64,000 nucleotides of DNA, from positions 15,809,001 to 15,873,000 of the forward strand of contig NC_063263.1 in assembly GCF_019578655.1 (NCBI RefSeq). Reading direction: 5' to 3'. Shown in pieces: positions 23,624-34,522 of the stretch. The notes under the pieces were generated by a model that saw only the letters and a program-made list of their open reading frames with translations, was not told where the DNA came from and made no database searches. A program made the translations under genes and the position numbers. The stretch comes from Ricinus communis. Taxonomy: Eukaryota; Streptophyta; Magnoliopsida; Malpighiales; Euphorbiaceae. Positions within the stretch are counted from its first letter, which is position 1. Every line of letters begins with the position of its first letter.

Positions 23624-24398
23624 TGTTGGATTTTTTTTTTCTTTGTTTTTGACCCATGAGGAAAGCCTAATTATTGAGCCCATTAAAGTCTTATTTAGAC
23701 TTTCTATTTTGGGAGCATATTATTAAAAAATGGGTCTGCCACTATCTAAAATATAAGGACAGAAAAGAGAGGAGAAGTATATAACAAACACATAACAGAG
23801 AAAGAGAAAAGAGAGAGGAGAAGAGAAGAGAATACACAGCAACAGAAAAGTTCCGTTTTCTGTAGATTGAACCGTTGGATCGTCGTGATTTTTGGACAGC
23901 AGCTACATGCATCTGGGCCAATATTTTGGACGGTGGAGATCGGGTTTTGAGGTCCGGAGATCGGGTTTTGTTGGTCTGGACAGTAGCTAATTTTCTGGTG
24001 ATATATTTCTTATCTTGGCTCTATTTTGATTCCATACACCTTGATGTGCTTACTTCCAAGGATATGATGATTTTGTATGCCTCTAGTATTATCTAGAGAA
24101 GACTTTGTATTGCTCCTTTGATGATGATAGTGGATTTAAGCGGCCAAAATGGTCCTGTGGTTTTTCCCTAGTTTATGGGTTTTCCACGCTAAAATTTTGG
24201 TGTCTTTGTGTTGTTGTGTGCTTACTGTTTTAGCTCAATATCTTGGTGCATAGCAGTGGTATTGTGTGTGTTCTAATTGCATTAAGAACACCCTATTTGT
24301 TTGCATCCTCAGGGGTTCATTCAAGTTGGGAAAGTTTAGACAAACGGAGATTAATTCCGCATTTATTTGTTTACCGTTTGTGGCTGTTTTTCCCATCA
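23624..24398 (+). repeat. 5' LTR of the copia element
   Basis: Starts TGTTGG and ends CATCA. It holds a TATATAA-type core promoter near 23,780 and G/A-rich leader repeats. It pairs with 28,456-29,232. Confidence 0.93.
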
Positions 24399-24401
24399 AA
24401 T

Positions 24402-24414
24402 TGGTATCAGAGCC
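24402..24414 (+). other. Primer-binding site of the copia element
   Basis: TGGTATCAGAGCC lies 3 bp after the 5' LTR and is complementary to the 3' end of plant initiator methionine tRNA, the usual primer for Ty1/copia elements. Confidence 0.9.
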
Positions 24415-24446
24415 TGGTTCTTCTGTATTGGGTTAAACTTGTTTGA

Positions 24447-26225
24447 ATGATGGAAGCTAACACAAGTAGGATGATCAATTTGAATGGTTCTAATTATCAT
24501 ATTTGGAAAGGCAAGATGGAAGACCTACTTTATGTGAAGGATTATTATTTGCCTGTGTTTAATACTGATAAACCTGAGAGTAAAACAGATGCAGAGTGGA
24601 ATATTTTGCATAGACAGGTTTGTGGGTATATTCGTCAATGGGTTGATGATAATGTTTTGAACCATATCAGCAGAGAGACTCATGCTCGCACTTTGTGGAA
24701 CAAGCTTGAACAGTTGTATGCTAGAAAGACCGGAAACAATAAATTGTTCTTAATAAAACAAATGATGAGCTTGAAATACCATGATGGAACTCCTGTCACT
24801 GATCATTTGAATTCTTTTCAGGGAATCATAAATCAACTTGCAGGAATGGGTATCAAGTTTGAAGATGAGATACAAGGCTTGTGGCTCCTGGGCACTTTAC
24901 CGGACTCATGGGAAACTTTTAGAACATCATTGTCCAACTCTGCAGCAGATGGTATTATCACCATGGAATTAGCTAAAGGCAGTGTTTTAAATGAAGAGAT
25001 GAGAAGAAAGTCACAAGGTTCTTCTTCATATTCTGATGTCTTAGTTACAGAAAGCCGGGGGAGAAGTCAGAGTAGAGGTCCAGGTAACAAAGGGAAGCAT
25101 CAAAGTAAATCCAAAGGAAAGTTTGCTGATTTTGAGTGCTATCATTGTGGTAGAAAAGGGTACACAATACGGTTCTGCAGGCAATTGAAAAAGGAGAAGA
25201 AGAAGAGCGATTACAGCAATCAAAAGAACCATAAGAAAGATGAGGGTGGTAATGGCAATGCTGAAGTTAACACTACTACCGATGAGTTCCTTATTTGTTC
25301 TGATCTTGATATGATCAACATTGCACATGTTGATTCGAGCTAGGTTATTGATAGTGGTGCTACATGTCATGTAACATCACAGAGGGATTTTTATTCATCT
25401 TATATTCCAGGTAACTTTGGTAATGTTAGGATGGGTAATAATGGACTATCAAAGATTGCAGACATCAGAGATATTTGTTTGAAGTTTGACACTGGGATAG
25501 AGTTGGTTTTACATAATGTAAAACATGTTCCAGATATGAGACTTAATTTGATCTCCGCGGGCCTACTTGATGATGATGGTTACAGCAACAACTTTGGTAA
25601 TGGAATATGGAAACTCACTCGTGGTTCTTTGATCGTGGCTAGAGGTAAAAGATGCTCAAAGTTGTACATGACACATCCGAAGATCTTCAAGGATAGGGTC
25701 AATGTTGTGGTGAATACTGACATGACTGATTTATGGCATAAGAGACTTGGTCATATGAGTAAAAATGGGATGTCTCTTTTGTTGAAGAGAAATGTGTTAC
25801 CGGGTGTGCATGATATTCATCTAAAGAAGTGTTCTCACTGTTTGGCAGGTAAACAGAACAGGGTTTCCTTTAAGAGCCATCCTCCTTCCAGGAAGGAGAG
25901 TATACTTGATCTGGTGCACTCTGATGTTTGTGGTCCTATGAAGACTAGGACACTTGGTGGTTGCTCCTACTTTGTCACATTCATTGATGATCACTCTAGA
26001 AAGGTATGGGTTTATACCTTGAAATCTAAAGATCAAGTATTTGAAGTGTTTAAGCAGTTTCATGCCTCGGTTGAGAGACAGACTGGAAAGAAGCTTAAGT
26101 GTATTCGGACAGATAATGGAGGTGAATACATTGGCCCATTTGATGCTTATTGTAGAGATCATGGTATTCGACATCAAAAGAGTCCTCCCAAGACACCACA
26201 GTTGAGCGGATTAGCGAGCGGATGA
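24447..26225 (+). pseudogene. Copia gag-protease-integrase frame, broken by a TAG and then a frameshift
   Basis: One frame carries Gag (24,447-25,343), then a TAG at 25,341-25,343, then protease (DSGATCH at about 25,350) and the first part of integrase, with the HHCC zinc-finger region (LWHKRLGHM to CSHC, about 25,735-25,840), the first catalytic Asp (LVHSDVCG) and the second (RTDNGGEY, about 26,105). The frame closes at 26,223-26,225 just where the third catalytic residue region should come. The Gag zinc knuckle (about 25,137-25,180) reads CYHCGRKGYTIRFC, with Tyr where the metal-binding His is expected. The product would bind RNA, process itself and insert cDNA; as read it is defective. Confidence 0.88.
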
Positions 26226-28427
26226 ACGAACTTTGATGGAGCGTGTCGGATGTTTGTTGTCACATCGCCAAGTTCATTCGGGGAGAAGCTTTGAATACAG
26301 TGACATGTTATTAATCTAACTCCTTGTGTTCCTTTGTCTTTTGATGTACGGCGGGGGTTTGGAGTGGCAAAGATATTTTTTACGATCACTTAAGGGTCTT
26401 TGGATGCAAAGCTTTTGTGCACATTCCTAAAGATGAAAGATCAAAGCTTGATGTGAAGTCAAAACCATGTGTTTTCTTGAGTTATGGCCAAGATGAGTTT
26501 GGTTACAGATTATATGATCCTGTCCACAAGAAACTTATTCGAAGCCGAGATATTGTGTTTGTTGAAGATCGGACCTTGAAAGATGTTGAGAAGAAAGAGA
26601 GTTCTCAACATAATGATGATATTCTTGATTTGGATCCGGTGCCTCCTCGGCATGTAGAACCACCTCTTGACGATGATGTTCGGAATGATGAACAACATGA
26701 TCGATGATATTGATACTCCGGAGGTGGATGAAGAATTTCATTCGGAGATCACGGTACGGACGTGCCACCATTTGTCCCACTTAGGCGGTCTACAAGAGAT
26801 CGTCATCCTTCCACTCGTTTTTCAAATTTAATGAGTATGTCTTACTCACCGATGGAGGAGAGTCCGGAGTGTTATGCAGAGGCCATGAAAGATGAGCACA
26901 AAAGGGAATGGGTTGAAGCCATGCAAGATGAGATGAATTCCTTACATGAGAATAATACTTTTGAGTTGGTGAAGTTGCCTAAAGGCAAGAGAGCTTTGAA
27001 GAACAAGTGGGTCTACAAAGTGAAGATCGAAGAGCACACCGCACAACCTAGGTACAAGGCTAGATTGGTGGTCAAAGGGTTCAGTCAGGAGAAAGGGTAT
27101 TGATTTTGATGAGATTTTCTCTCCGGTCGTGAAGATGGGATCTATTCGTGTTGTTCTTGGTTTGGCGTGACCTTGATCTTGAGGTTGAACAGGATGGATG
27201 TCAAAACAGCTTTTCTTCATGGTGACTTGGATAAAGAAATCTACATGGAGCAACCTGAAGGTTTTCGAGGTTAAGGGAAAAGAAGGCTATGTGTGTAGAC
27301 TTCAAAAGAGTCTTTATGGGTTGAAGCAAGCACCAAGAGCGATTAGTACAAGAAGTTTGAGTCGGTTATGGGGGAGCAAAATTACCGAAAGACTACTTTA
27401 GACCATTGTGTTTTCTTCCAGAGGTTTGGTGATGATGATTTCATCATTTTATTGTTATATGTTGATGACATGTTAATTGTTGGCAAGAATGCAGAAAGAA
27501 TTACTCAGCTGAAGATACAATTGAGCAAGTCTTTTGCTATGAAAGACTTGGGGCCAGCAAAACATATTCTTGGCATTCGGATCACTCGAGATAGAGCTTT
27601 GAAGAAGCTACACATGTCACAGGAGCAATACATCGAGAAGGTGCTTCGCAGATTCAACATGGATAAAGCTAAAGAGGTTAGTTCTCCTCTTACTACTAAC
27701 TTCAGGTTGACAGATAAAGATTGTCCATCTTCTGAGAAGAAGATTGAAGAGATGGATAGAGTCCCTTATGCCTCAGCTGTAGGGAGCTTGATGTATGCTA
27801 TGGTATGCACACGACCTGATATTGCCCATGCAGTAGGTGTTGTTAGTCGTTTTCTGTCAAATCCAGGTAAGAAGCATTGGGAAGCAGTGAAGTGGATTCT
27901 CAGATATCTACGTGGTACTTCCAAATTGGGTATAACATTTGGAAATGGAAAGCCGATACTTGTTGGTTATACTCATTCTGATATGGCAGGAAATAAGGAC
28001 AACATGAAATCCACTTCTGGATATTTGATGACTTTTGCAGGGGGAGCTGTGTCATGGCAATCGAGACTGCAAAAGTGTGTGGTTTTATCCACCACCGAGG
28101 CTGAGTATGTGGGCTGCAATGGCGTGTAAGGAGCTATTATGGCTCAAAAGATTTATGCAAGAGATTGGCTTTGTGCAACAGCGCTACGTGGTTCTTTGTG
28201 ATAATCAAAGTACTATTCACCTTGCTAAAAATTCTATGTTTCACAAACGAACCAAGCATATTGATGTGAGGTATCATTGGATTAGAGATGCACTTGAAGA
28301 CAAACTATTTGAACTTGATAAAGTTCATACTGATGATAATGGTGCCGATATGTTGACAAAGGTTCTAGCAAGGGAAAAGTTGAAGGTATGTTGCTCTATC
28401 GCCGGTATGGCGAACTCTTCCTCATAA
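26226..28427 (+). pseudogene. Copia integrase end, reverse transcriptase and RNase H, several frameshifts
   Basis: Open segments at 26,417-26,707, 26,762-27,103, 27,198-27,401, 27,368-28,129 and 28,035-28,427 alternate between two frames. They carry the integrase C-terminal region (RLYDPVHKKLIRSRDIVF), reverse transcriptase with NKWVYKVK, the LYGLKQAPR motif, and the catalytic LLYVDDML (about 27,450-27,475), then RNase H (STTEAEY, KHIDVRYHWIRD). Most breaks cluster at 26.2-27.4 kb while flanking parts are nearly clean. Either real decay or local base-call errors could explain this. Confidence 0.88.
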
Positions 28428-28430
28428 GTC

Positions 28431-28453
28431 AAAAAAAAAAAAAAAGGGGGAGA
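28431..28453 (+). other. Polypurine tract of the copia element
   Basis: A run of A residues followed by GGGGGAGA directly before the 3' LTR, the standard site for plus-strand DNA priming. Confidence 0.85.
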
Positions 28454-28455
28454 TT

Positions 28456-29232
28456 TGTTGGGTTTTTTTTTTCTTTGTTTTTGACCCATGAGGAAAGCCT
28501 AACTATTGAGCCCATTAAAGTCTTATTTAGACTTTCTATTTTGGGAGTATATTATTAGAAAAATGGGTCTGCCACTATCTAAAATATAAAGACAGAAAAG
28601 AGAGGAGAAGTATATAACAAACACATAACAGAGAAAGAGAAAAGAGAGAGGAGAAGAGAAGAGAATACACAGCAGCAGAAAAGTTCCGTTTTCCGTAGAT
28701 TGAACCATTGGATCGTCGTGATTTTTGGACAGCAGCTACACAGCATCTGGGCCAATATTTTGGACGGTGGAGATCGGGTTTTGAGGTCCGGAGGTTGGGT
28801 TTCGTTGGTCTGGACAGTAGCTAATTTTCTGGTGATATATTTCTTATCTTGGCTCTATTTTGATTCCATACACCTTGATGTGCTTACTTCCAAGGATATG
28901 ATGATTTTGTATGCCTCTAGTATTATCTAGAGAAGACTTTGTATTGCTCCTTTGATGATGATAGTGGATTTAAGCGGCCAAAATGGTCCCGTGGTTTTTC
29001 CCTAGTTTATGGGTTTTCCACGCTAAAATTTCGGTGTCTTTGTGTTGTTGTGTGCTTACTGTTTTAGCTCAATATCTTGGTGCATAGCAGTGGTATTGTG
29101 TGTGTTCTAATTGCATTAAGAACACCCTATTTGTTTGCATCCTCAGGGGTTCATTCAAGTTGGGAAAGTTTAGACAAACGGAGATTAATTCCGCATTTAT
29201 TTGTTTACCGTTTGTGGTTATTTTTCCCATCA
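28456..29232 (+). repeat. 3' LTR of the copia element
   Basis: Near-identical to 23,624-24,398; mostly transitions distinguish the two. It ends CATCA and is followed by the CTTTG target duplication. Confidence 0.93.
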
Positions 29233-29237
29233 CTTTG

Positions 29238-29759
29238 AACCAGAAAAACCAAAGAAAAACAACAAATATCATCTAATTTTGTTTTTATTTAATTTTCAGA
29301 ATCAGTCTGACTAGTTAAAAGCATGTCTGACACAGCTCTTATGGTCTTTTTATTTGAATATATAATGTTTCTCTTCCACTTTTACGTGAAATACATCTAA
29401 GTATCGGTAGCTGTATGGTAGTTACTGATATATTGGATAACTGCCTTTCTTTGATTAATCATAAATATAAATATAAATGAGCTTGGATAAATATATTATA
29501 GGCGACCCAATTCATATTTAAATATCTTCCACTTGGACATAATGGATAAGATTCCATCGTGAGGCTCTCTGTAAATTGCAAAAAAAAAAAAAAAGTATAT
29601 TTACATAATATTAAATGGGTCATGCGACCTAGCTAGAAATTTCAACCCTAAATAAAATAATTAAGAATTAATTAATTACTTTTGTGGTGTCCTAGATTTG
29701 ATTGGCTACGATAGATTTCATTTATTCTTCGTCCAAGGCAATTTTTTTATTTTTTTTAG
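29238..29759. other. Intergenic DNA right of the copia element
   Basis: AT-rich with an A-run at 29,580-29,594. No gene or clear repeat is seen. Confidence 0.5.
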
Positions 29760-30240
29760 AACATTAAAATGCCTCTTTAATTATTTTAGGTTCTTCATCT
29801 TTATATGGAGTGATAATATAAACCTCATTTCCTATTTGAAAATGTCATTGTAGAGTTGTAGAATATACACCCATTCATAATTGAAGATTTTTATTTTCAC
29901 CAATTGAAATTGCCTTGAATTCAACATCAACTTTCTCACTTAATTGTGACGGGGAGAACAACTCTAAATATGGCTAAGTATTTCTTCTTTAGGGTCAATT
30001 TTTTTATTGATTGGTGCTGGTTTCTCCTTCTTCCTCCATCTCATATGATTGATAATCCTTATCTATATCTTTCTTTGTACGATAATGATCTTTAAAAAAA
30101 GTGACATCTAAAACTCGATTTCTGTAATCCTTCAATCAGAACTCTCATCAGTAAATATATAATCTTTTAAATTTTCAGAATATCTTATGAAAATATATTT
30201 CTTTCCTCTCGATCATAATTTATCAAATTAGGTCTAATAA
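29760..30240 (-). mobile_element. Degraded Ty1/copia integrase-end relic
   Basis: The minus strand across frames shows RKKYIFIRYSEN (about 30,180-30,220) and farther on DVTFFKDHYRTKKDIDKDY-like and EMEEEGE-like segments, matching the integrase C-terminal region of copia polyproteins (KxxFxGYS...RDVTFFE). Stops and shifts are frequent. It is unrelated to the intact element nearby, which lies on the other strand and is far better kept. Confidence 0.5.
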
Positions 30241-31152
30241 TAATTTCAAAAAGACTTTTTTCATCTGCTTAGGATGTGTTTGAAATTATTGTTGCATGTT
30301 CAAAAAGCAAGTTTGTAATTGTCTAATTTAATGTATTAATTTTTAATTTTTTATAAATTACTTTTCTCAAATCTGATTTTTGAAAAATTATCACTTTTTA
30401 CGAAAGTAATTTGAAAAATTTGAAAAATAATAGAAAATAAAAGTTGAGGTTGGAAATCCCAAACGTAGCCTTAGAAACACTTGTACTATGGAAGTTCAAG
30501 TCATTTGTTGGCCATTGGGTATTGTGATATGCACCAGCTTAATGGTTTGCCTTATCTTTTTTCTTTCCTTTCTAATCTTGTCCTTTTATTTGAGATTTTC
30601 TTTTAATTTTTAAGATGAAATAAGAAACTTTGGGCATAGGAAAATTAATTATAGATTAAGGTAAAAATTAAATATTTATTTGTATCTTTTACTTATATCT
30701 TATTTATAAAAAAATGCAAATGAGCTAATCTATAGTATATGGGTATAATTAAATCAGAGACCTACAACTAGAAAAATAGAAAAACATATGATCATGTCGT
30801 TGCCATCTCAACGGGGGCAGATGAGTGGCTAGCTAGCTTCATTAGAACATAAGATCAGGAAGTTGCCAAAATTGCTGAACAAATTAACCCTCTTATTAAA
30901 TTTCTAAAAGCCTTGTTCAAATTAATGAGAAAGCTCATCAACCTTTATCAAACTTATAAAGAGTGGTTTTTATTCATCACTTTATTGAGTTACATTGCTC
31001 TTTATTTATCATACATTCGGAAATATTTAGCAAATACGACAATACAGAAACTAGATGAATATTATGCAGTTACTATTTGGACAACTATAATTTCATCCCT
31101 TTTTTGATATGCTGCTAACCAGCTATCTGCAAGTTTTATACAACACAAGCAA

Positions 31153-31968
31153 TTAATCCAACATTGACAACAGCATGATGAGGTCTTCATTGTCTGGCCA
31201 AAACATTGTTTCTCCACGAATTGATTCCTTGGCTAGCAAGAGTCCCATCTTAGGTTGTACTTCTGCAACCGTGGATACATAATAGGTTTTATAATTTTCA
31301 TCTTGCAGTGCTATTTTGGTAGAAAATTTTCCGTTTTTAGATGTCTGAATGGCAATGGAAAGGGCACCCCAGTTGTTCTCAAGGCTGAGTAAGTCACCTT
31401 TAGGATAAAGGTCTTCATTAAATTTTTCAACTAATTTTTTCTCTATATATTTAAATCGTGCAGCTTCTGAAATCATTTGAATGACAACTAGAAGATTAGA
31501 GGCGATATCGGCAGTTGAAGGAGAGGAAGCATACTTAATAAGTTGAAAGATGGCATTGTTTAACTGTGAAATTCCCAGTGGCACTTTCTCTCTATTTGCT
31601 CCGGCAATGAACAGAGCTTGGTAGCTGCCCCCGTATGGAAGTCTGGCTTTCGTTGTACCAGTGAAAAGTTTAGATTCATATATATCTTTAGCAACATCTT
31701 TAAAGAAGTAGGATTTTTTTCCAACTTGAAAACCAAGAACATATGCGTTGATGACATCCAATGCTATTGTTGTGGTGGATTTTGAGCTTGTGAGTATCAC
31801 CATAGCAAACCTTTTGTCACTGGTGACAGGCAATTTGGTAGGCAACACTGGTATCGAATGGCTAACAACACTACTTTTCAACGTCCCACGTAATTTGTTC
31901 AGAAAGTCTGTGTATTTGCCGGCATCGTAACTGCCTGCGTCAAAACTCTCTGCAGGATAGCTATTCAT
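31153..31968 (-). CDS. Type 1-like ribosome-inactivating protein (rRNA N-glycosylase), right copy
   Basis: An intact 271-residue ORF, paralogue of 19,071-19,883. Active-site positions are conserved: Tyr76, Tyr116, Glu168, Arg171 (SEAAR) and Trp200. There is no B chain and no signal peptide. The family depurinates the sarcin-ricin loop of large-subunit rRNA; the natural target and place in the cell are not shown here. The start at 31,968 follows a leader acceptor (TGACAG|G at 31,996/31,997). The leader intron runs 31,997-32,237, with its donor 55 bp after the TATA box. Unlike the left copy there is one 5' segment only, so its gene model is simple. Differences from the left copy cluster at residues 47-65 and near the C-terminus. 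Confidence 0.92.
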   Translation of the reverse strand: MNSYPAESFDAGSYDAGKYTDFLNKLRGTLKSSVVSHSIPVLPTKLPVTSDKRFAMVILTSSKSTTTIALDVINAYVLGFQVGKKSYFFKDVAKDIYESKLFTGTTKARLPYGGSYQALFIAGANREKVPLGISQLNNAIFQLIKYASSPSTADIASNLLVVIQMISEAARFKYIEKKLVEKFNEDLYPKGDLLSLENNWGALSIAIQTSKNGKFSTKIALQDENYKTYYVSTVAEVQPKMGLLLAKESIRGETMFWPDNEDLIMLLSMLD

Positions 31969-32292
31969 TCTCTTTTTCCAAAGTCTTCTTATGAACCTGT
32001 CAAAATATTAAAAACGAATGGAGTGCCTGCCGGATTAATTTTAGATATGTTGAAAGGATGATAGCTGTTATTGAAAACCTCTACAAGAATAACTTTGAAT
32101 ATGCAGCGAGAATGATATCTATTAAAACAATATGGATTTTTCTCATCAAGCTTTTAAGGATATGAATGTAACAACTACAAAATGATAACTTGCAGGTGCA
32201 AATGAATGTGATAAAATGTAAGCTTCTGATTACTTACAGAGAGATCAGATGAGGAATGAAGAAAGAGATGGTTGTTTAGTATCCACAGTGAT

Positions 32293-32307
32293 CCCCTTTT
32301 ATAGGGG
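32293..32307 (-). promoter_or_regulatory. TATA box of the right RIP gene, inside an inverted repeat
   Basis: The same 15-bp CCCCTATAAAAGGGG palindrome as at 20,789-20,803. It is followed by a CACTGTGGAT leader and the GTAAGT donor. Confidence 0.75.
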
Positions 32308-32640
32308 AATGGGCACACATTTTCTAACTTCCCTTTTTCTTTTTGATTCTGCTTTGTTTTACTTTGCTTTATCTTATTTCATCATCTTGCAATTAATTTA
32401 CAATGAATGGAAAAAAAAAAAAATTTGGTCCAACAACATTATCCTCACATTGTTGAGCATGAAGGGAATATCCATAGGCTACTTGAGAGGTCAAGTCATT
32501 ATTTTGACATCTAAACTATTATTTTCCTTTTCCCTTTAACATCAACTTGCCTTTGAAAAAATTTGTTTTCACAAGGCAAAACACAAAAAGTCCATCACCG
32601 AGAATATGGGTTTTGTCTTTTCCAAATGGTTTTCTGGTTC

Positions 32641-33181
32641 TATTTTGTATAATATATCCTAATCTAGTATGCCATAAATAAGCATCTGCATCCTAATTGC
32701 TAGATTTAGTAAATAAATAAATTAAACATCATAATTACTATTACAATAAATAGTGTTCAATGGTATAAAACTATATATAATAAAAACCACAATCATAACA
32801 TACAATGTCATTAAAAATTCTCACACAATCATTATTAAATACATCTCAACTTCAGAAAGACATAATCTTCTCTTAGCGCTTAAAAGATAGTTAGGGTTTA
32901 GTTTGAAAAAATATAAAATAGAAATTTATTAGTCCTTCATTTGAGAATCAATTTAGAGTGACAAAAAAAGAACAACACAAAAAAGTTGAGAATCACTTTT
33001 AAGTGATGAAAAGGAAAAAAAGAAGGAGGAGACATTATCTAGGAGAATGAGTTGGAAGAAGGAATATGCATTTTTTGGATAAAGGTTTATATCTGGTTTG
33101 CTTTAGGACACCAAACGAAAGATTCCATAACTTTGTGCGTGTGTAAAATGGTAAAGTAGGATAGAAAAGAAAATTAAATAT
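32641..33181. other. AT-rich intergenic DNA
   Basis: No gene or repeat is recognised. Confidence 0.5.
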
Positions 33182-34522
33182 TAGAGATGGTAGAGTCTAG
33201 TCCAAATTTGAAAACTCAATCCGACTTGCTTGAAATTCGATTTATCCGAATTCAAATTTTAATACAAAATAAAAAATTTAAACTTGAAATTAGACCAAAA
33301 TCTCCCAAACCTGAAATGATTCAAATTTAAAGTAATTTGAAGTTTGAATGACCCGAGATCGAAATAATCCGAGCTCGAAACAATCAAAAATTGAAAATAA
33401 TCCTAACTTAAAATGATATGAACCGAAGACTGATATAATCTGAACCGAATTTATAACCGACACAATGCGATTCAAAATCTGAAATGATAAAAAATATAAC
33501 CCTTTTTTAAAATAAAATAGCATTTTAGTGATATTTAATTATCATATATTACTTATTCTGATACTGATATTTCTAATATATTTTATTTTCAATTAAAAGT
33601 TTAAGAAATATTTTTTGTAATATCATCTCTAAATTTTTAATTTTTAAAAATAAATGCTTTATAAACCGCTAATCATTTAATAAATAATTAGCTTGAATTT
33701 ACATATATAATATCAAAAATAAAAATATTAATAATTGATCAAATAAAATAATTAAAGTTAAAAATCTTATAATTTAGTTTAATTTCTATTTAAATCTTTC
33801 TTTAAAAAAGGTGAATTAGTTTATATTATATTTGTAAGGAAAAAATGTCTGAGAATGAAATAAAATTATATTTTGAGTAAAAAAATTAAATTAATAATTT
33901 TAAGCAATTTTCTTATAAAAGTCGAGAAACTTATAAGTAAATTTTTGATGTTGACATTATTTTAGATTTAATTTTTTTTACGCTACAATATTTTCATAAA
34001 TAAACTAAATTATTAAGTTAATTATTCTTAAAATTAATAAAACTTGTGTTTTTCTTTAATTTTTAAAATAAATTCAAGATAAGCAAAAGCAATAATTCAA
34101 CAAAGAGGCGATCATGCAGATAACAAATAAAAATGAGTCACCACAATACAGAAATTTGAACTTCGAATTTTCAACTAAAAAAATTTAAAGAAATTAAATA
34201 TATAGAATTTCACTGAATGAGATTCTTGAGATCATAAAATAAAATTAAATAAATTAATCAAAAAATTTAACTCAAACCCAATAAGTTAATATGAAACTCG
34301 ACTTCAAAGGCAATTCGAACTAGATTTCATCCGAATCTAAAAAAGAAAAAAAGCAGGGCTAGAAAGACTAGAACCCGGTCCACTCTAAATCTGATCTAAA
34401 ACAAACTCGAAACTACTTGATTTAGGCAAGATCCGAACCTGAAAATGGCCAAATCTAAAATGATCTAAAATCCGCAATGATCTTATCTAAACCCGACTAG
34501 ACCCGCATGTTTTCCATCCCTA
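33182..34522. mobile_element. Possible hAT-like element, 1.3 kb, degenerate ends
   Basis: Ends read TAGAGATGG...CCATCCCTA, and flanking 8-mers TTAAATAT and CTAAAGAT agree at six of eight positions. The interior near both ends has CCGAATC/CCGAACC-type short repeats (GAAATAATCCGA, TGATCTAAAATCCG) common in plant hAT relics. No transposase frame survives. Confidence 0.4.

Larger units (their letters stand above)
23624..29232 (+). mobile_element. Ty1/copia LTR retrotransposon, Tork/TNT1-like, full length but mutated
   Basis: A 5.6-kb element with LTRs of 775 and 777 bp (TGTTGG...CCCATCA), a perfect CTTTG target duplication (23,619-23,623 and 29,233-29,237), a TGGTATCAGAGCC primer site and an A/G polypurine tract. 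Domain order is GAG, protease, integrase, reverse transcriptase, RNase H, which is the copia order. The LTRs differ at about 17 places by eye (roughly 2%), so insertion is fairly recent. The coding part has one in-frame TAG and several frameshifts, so it cannot make a full polyprotein as read. It sits between the two RIP copies and interrupts no recognisable gene. Confidence 0.95.
30235..32640. repeat. Right copy of the RIP-locus segmental duplication
   Basis: Direct-orientation counterpart of 16,880-21,580, without the left copy's insertions. Similarity covers the 3' flank, the RIP gene, its leader intron, the TATA palindrome and about 300 bp upstream. Confidence 0.75.

Noticed and set aside
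25041..26177. Minus-strand ORFs of 109 and 118 codons in the copia element
   Set aside because: Antisense shadows of the gag and integrase frames.
26200..27400. Programmed frameshifting in the copia pol region
   Set aside because: Too many shifts in both directions and no slippery site with a following structure; decay or base-call error fits better.
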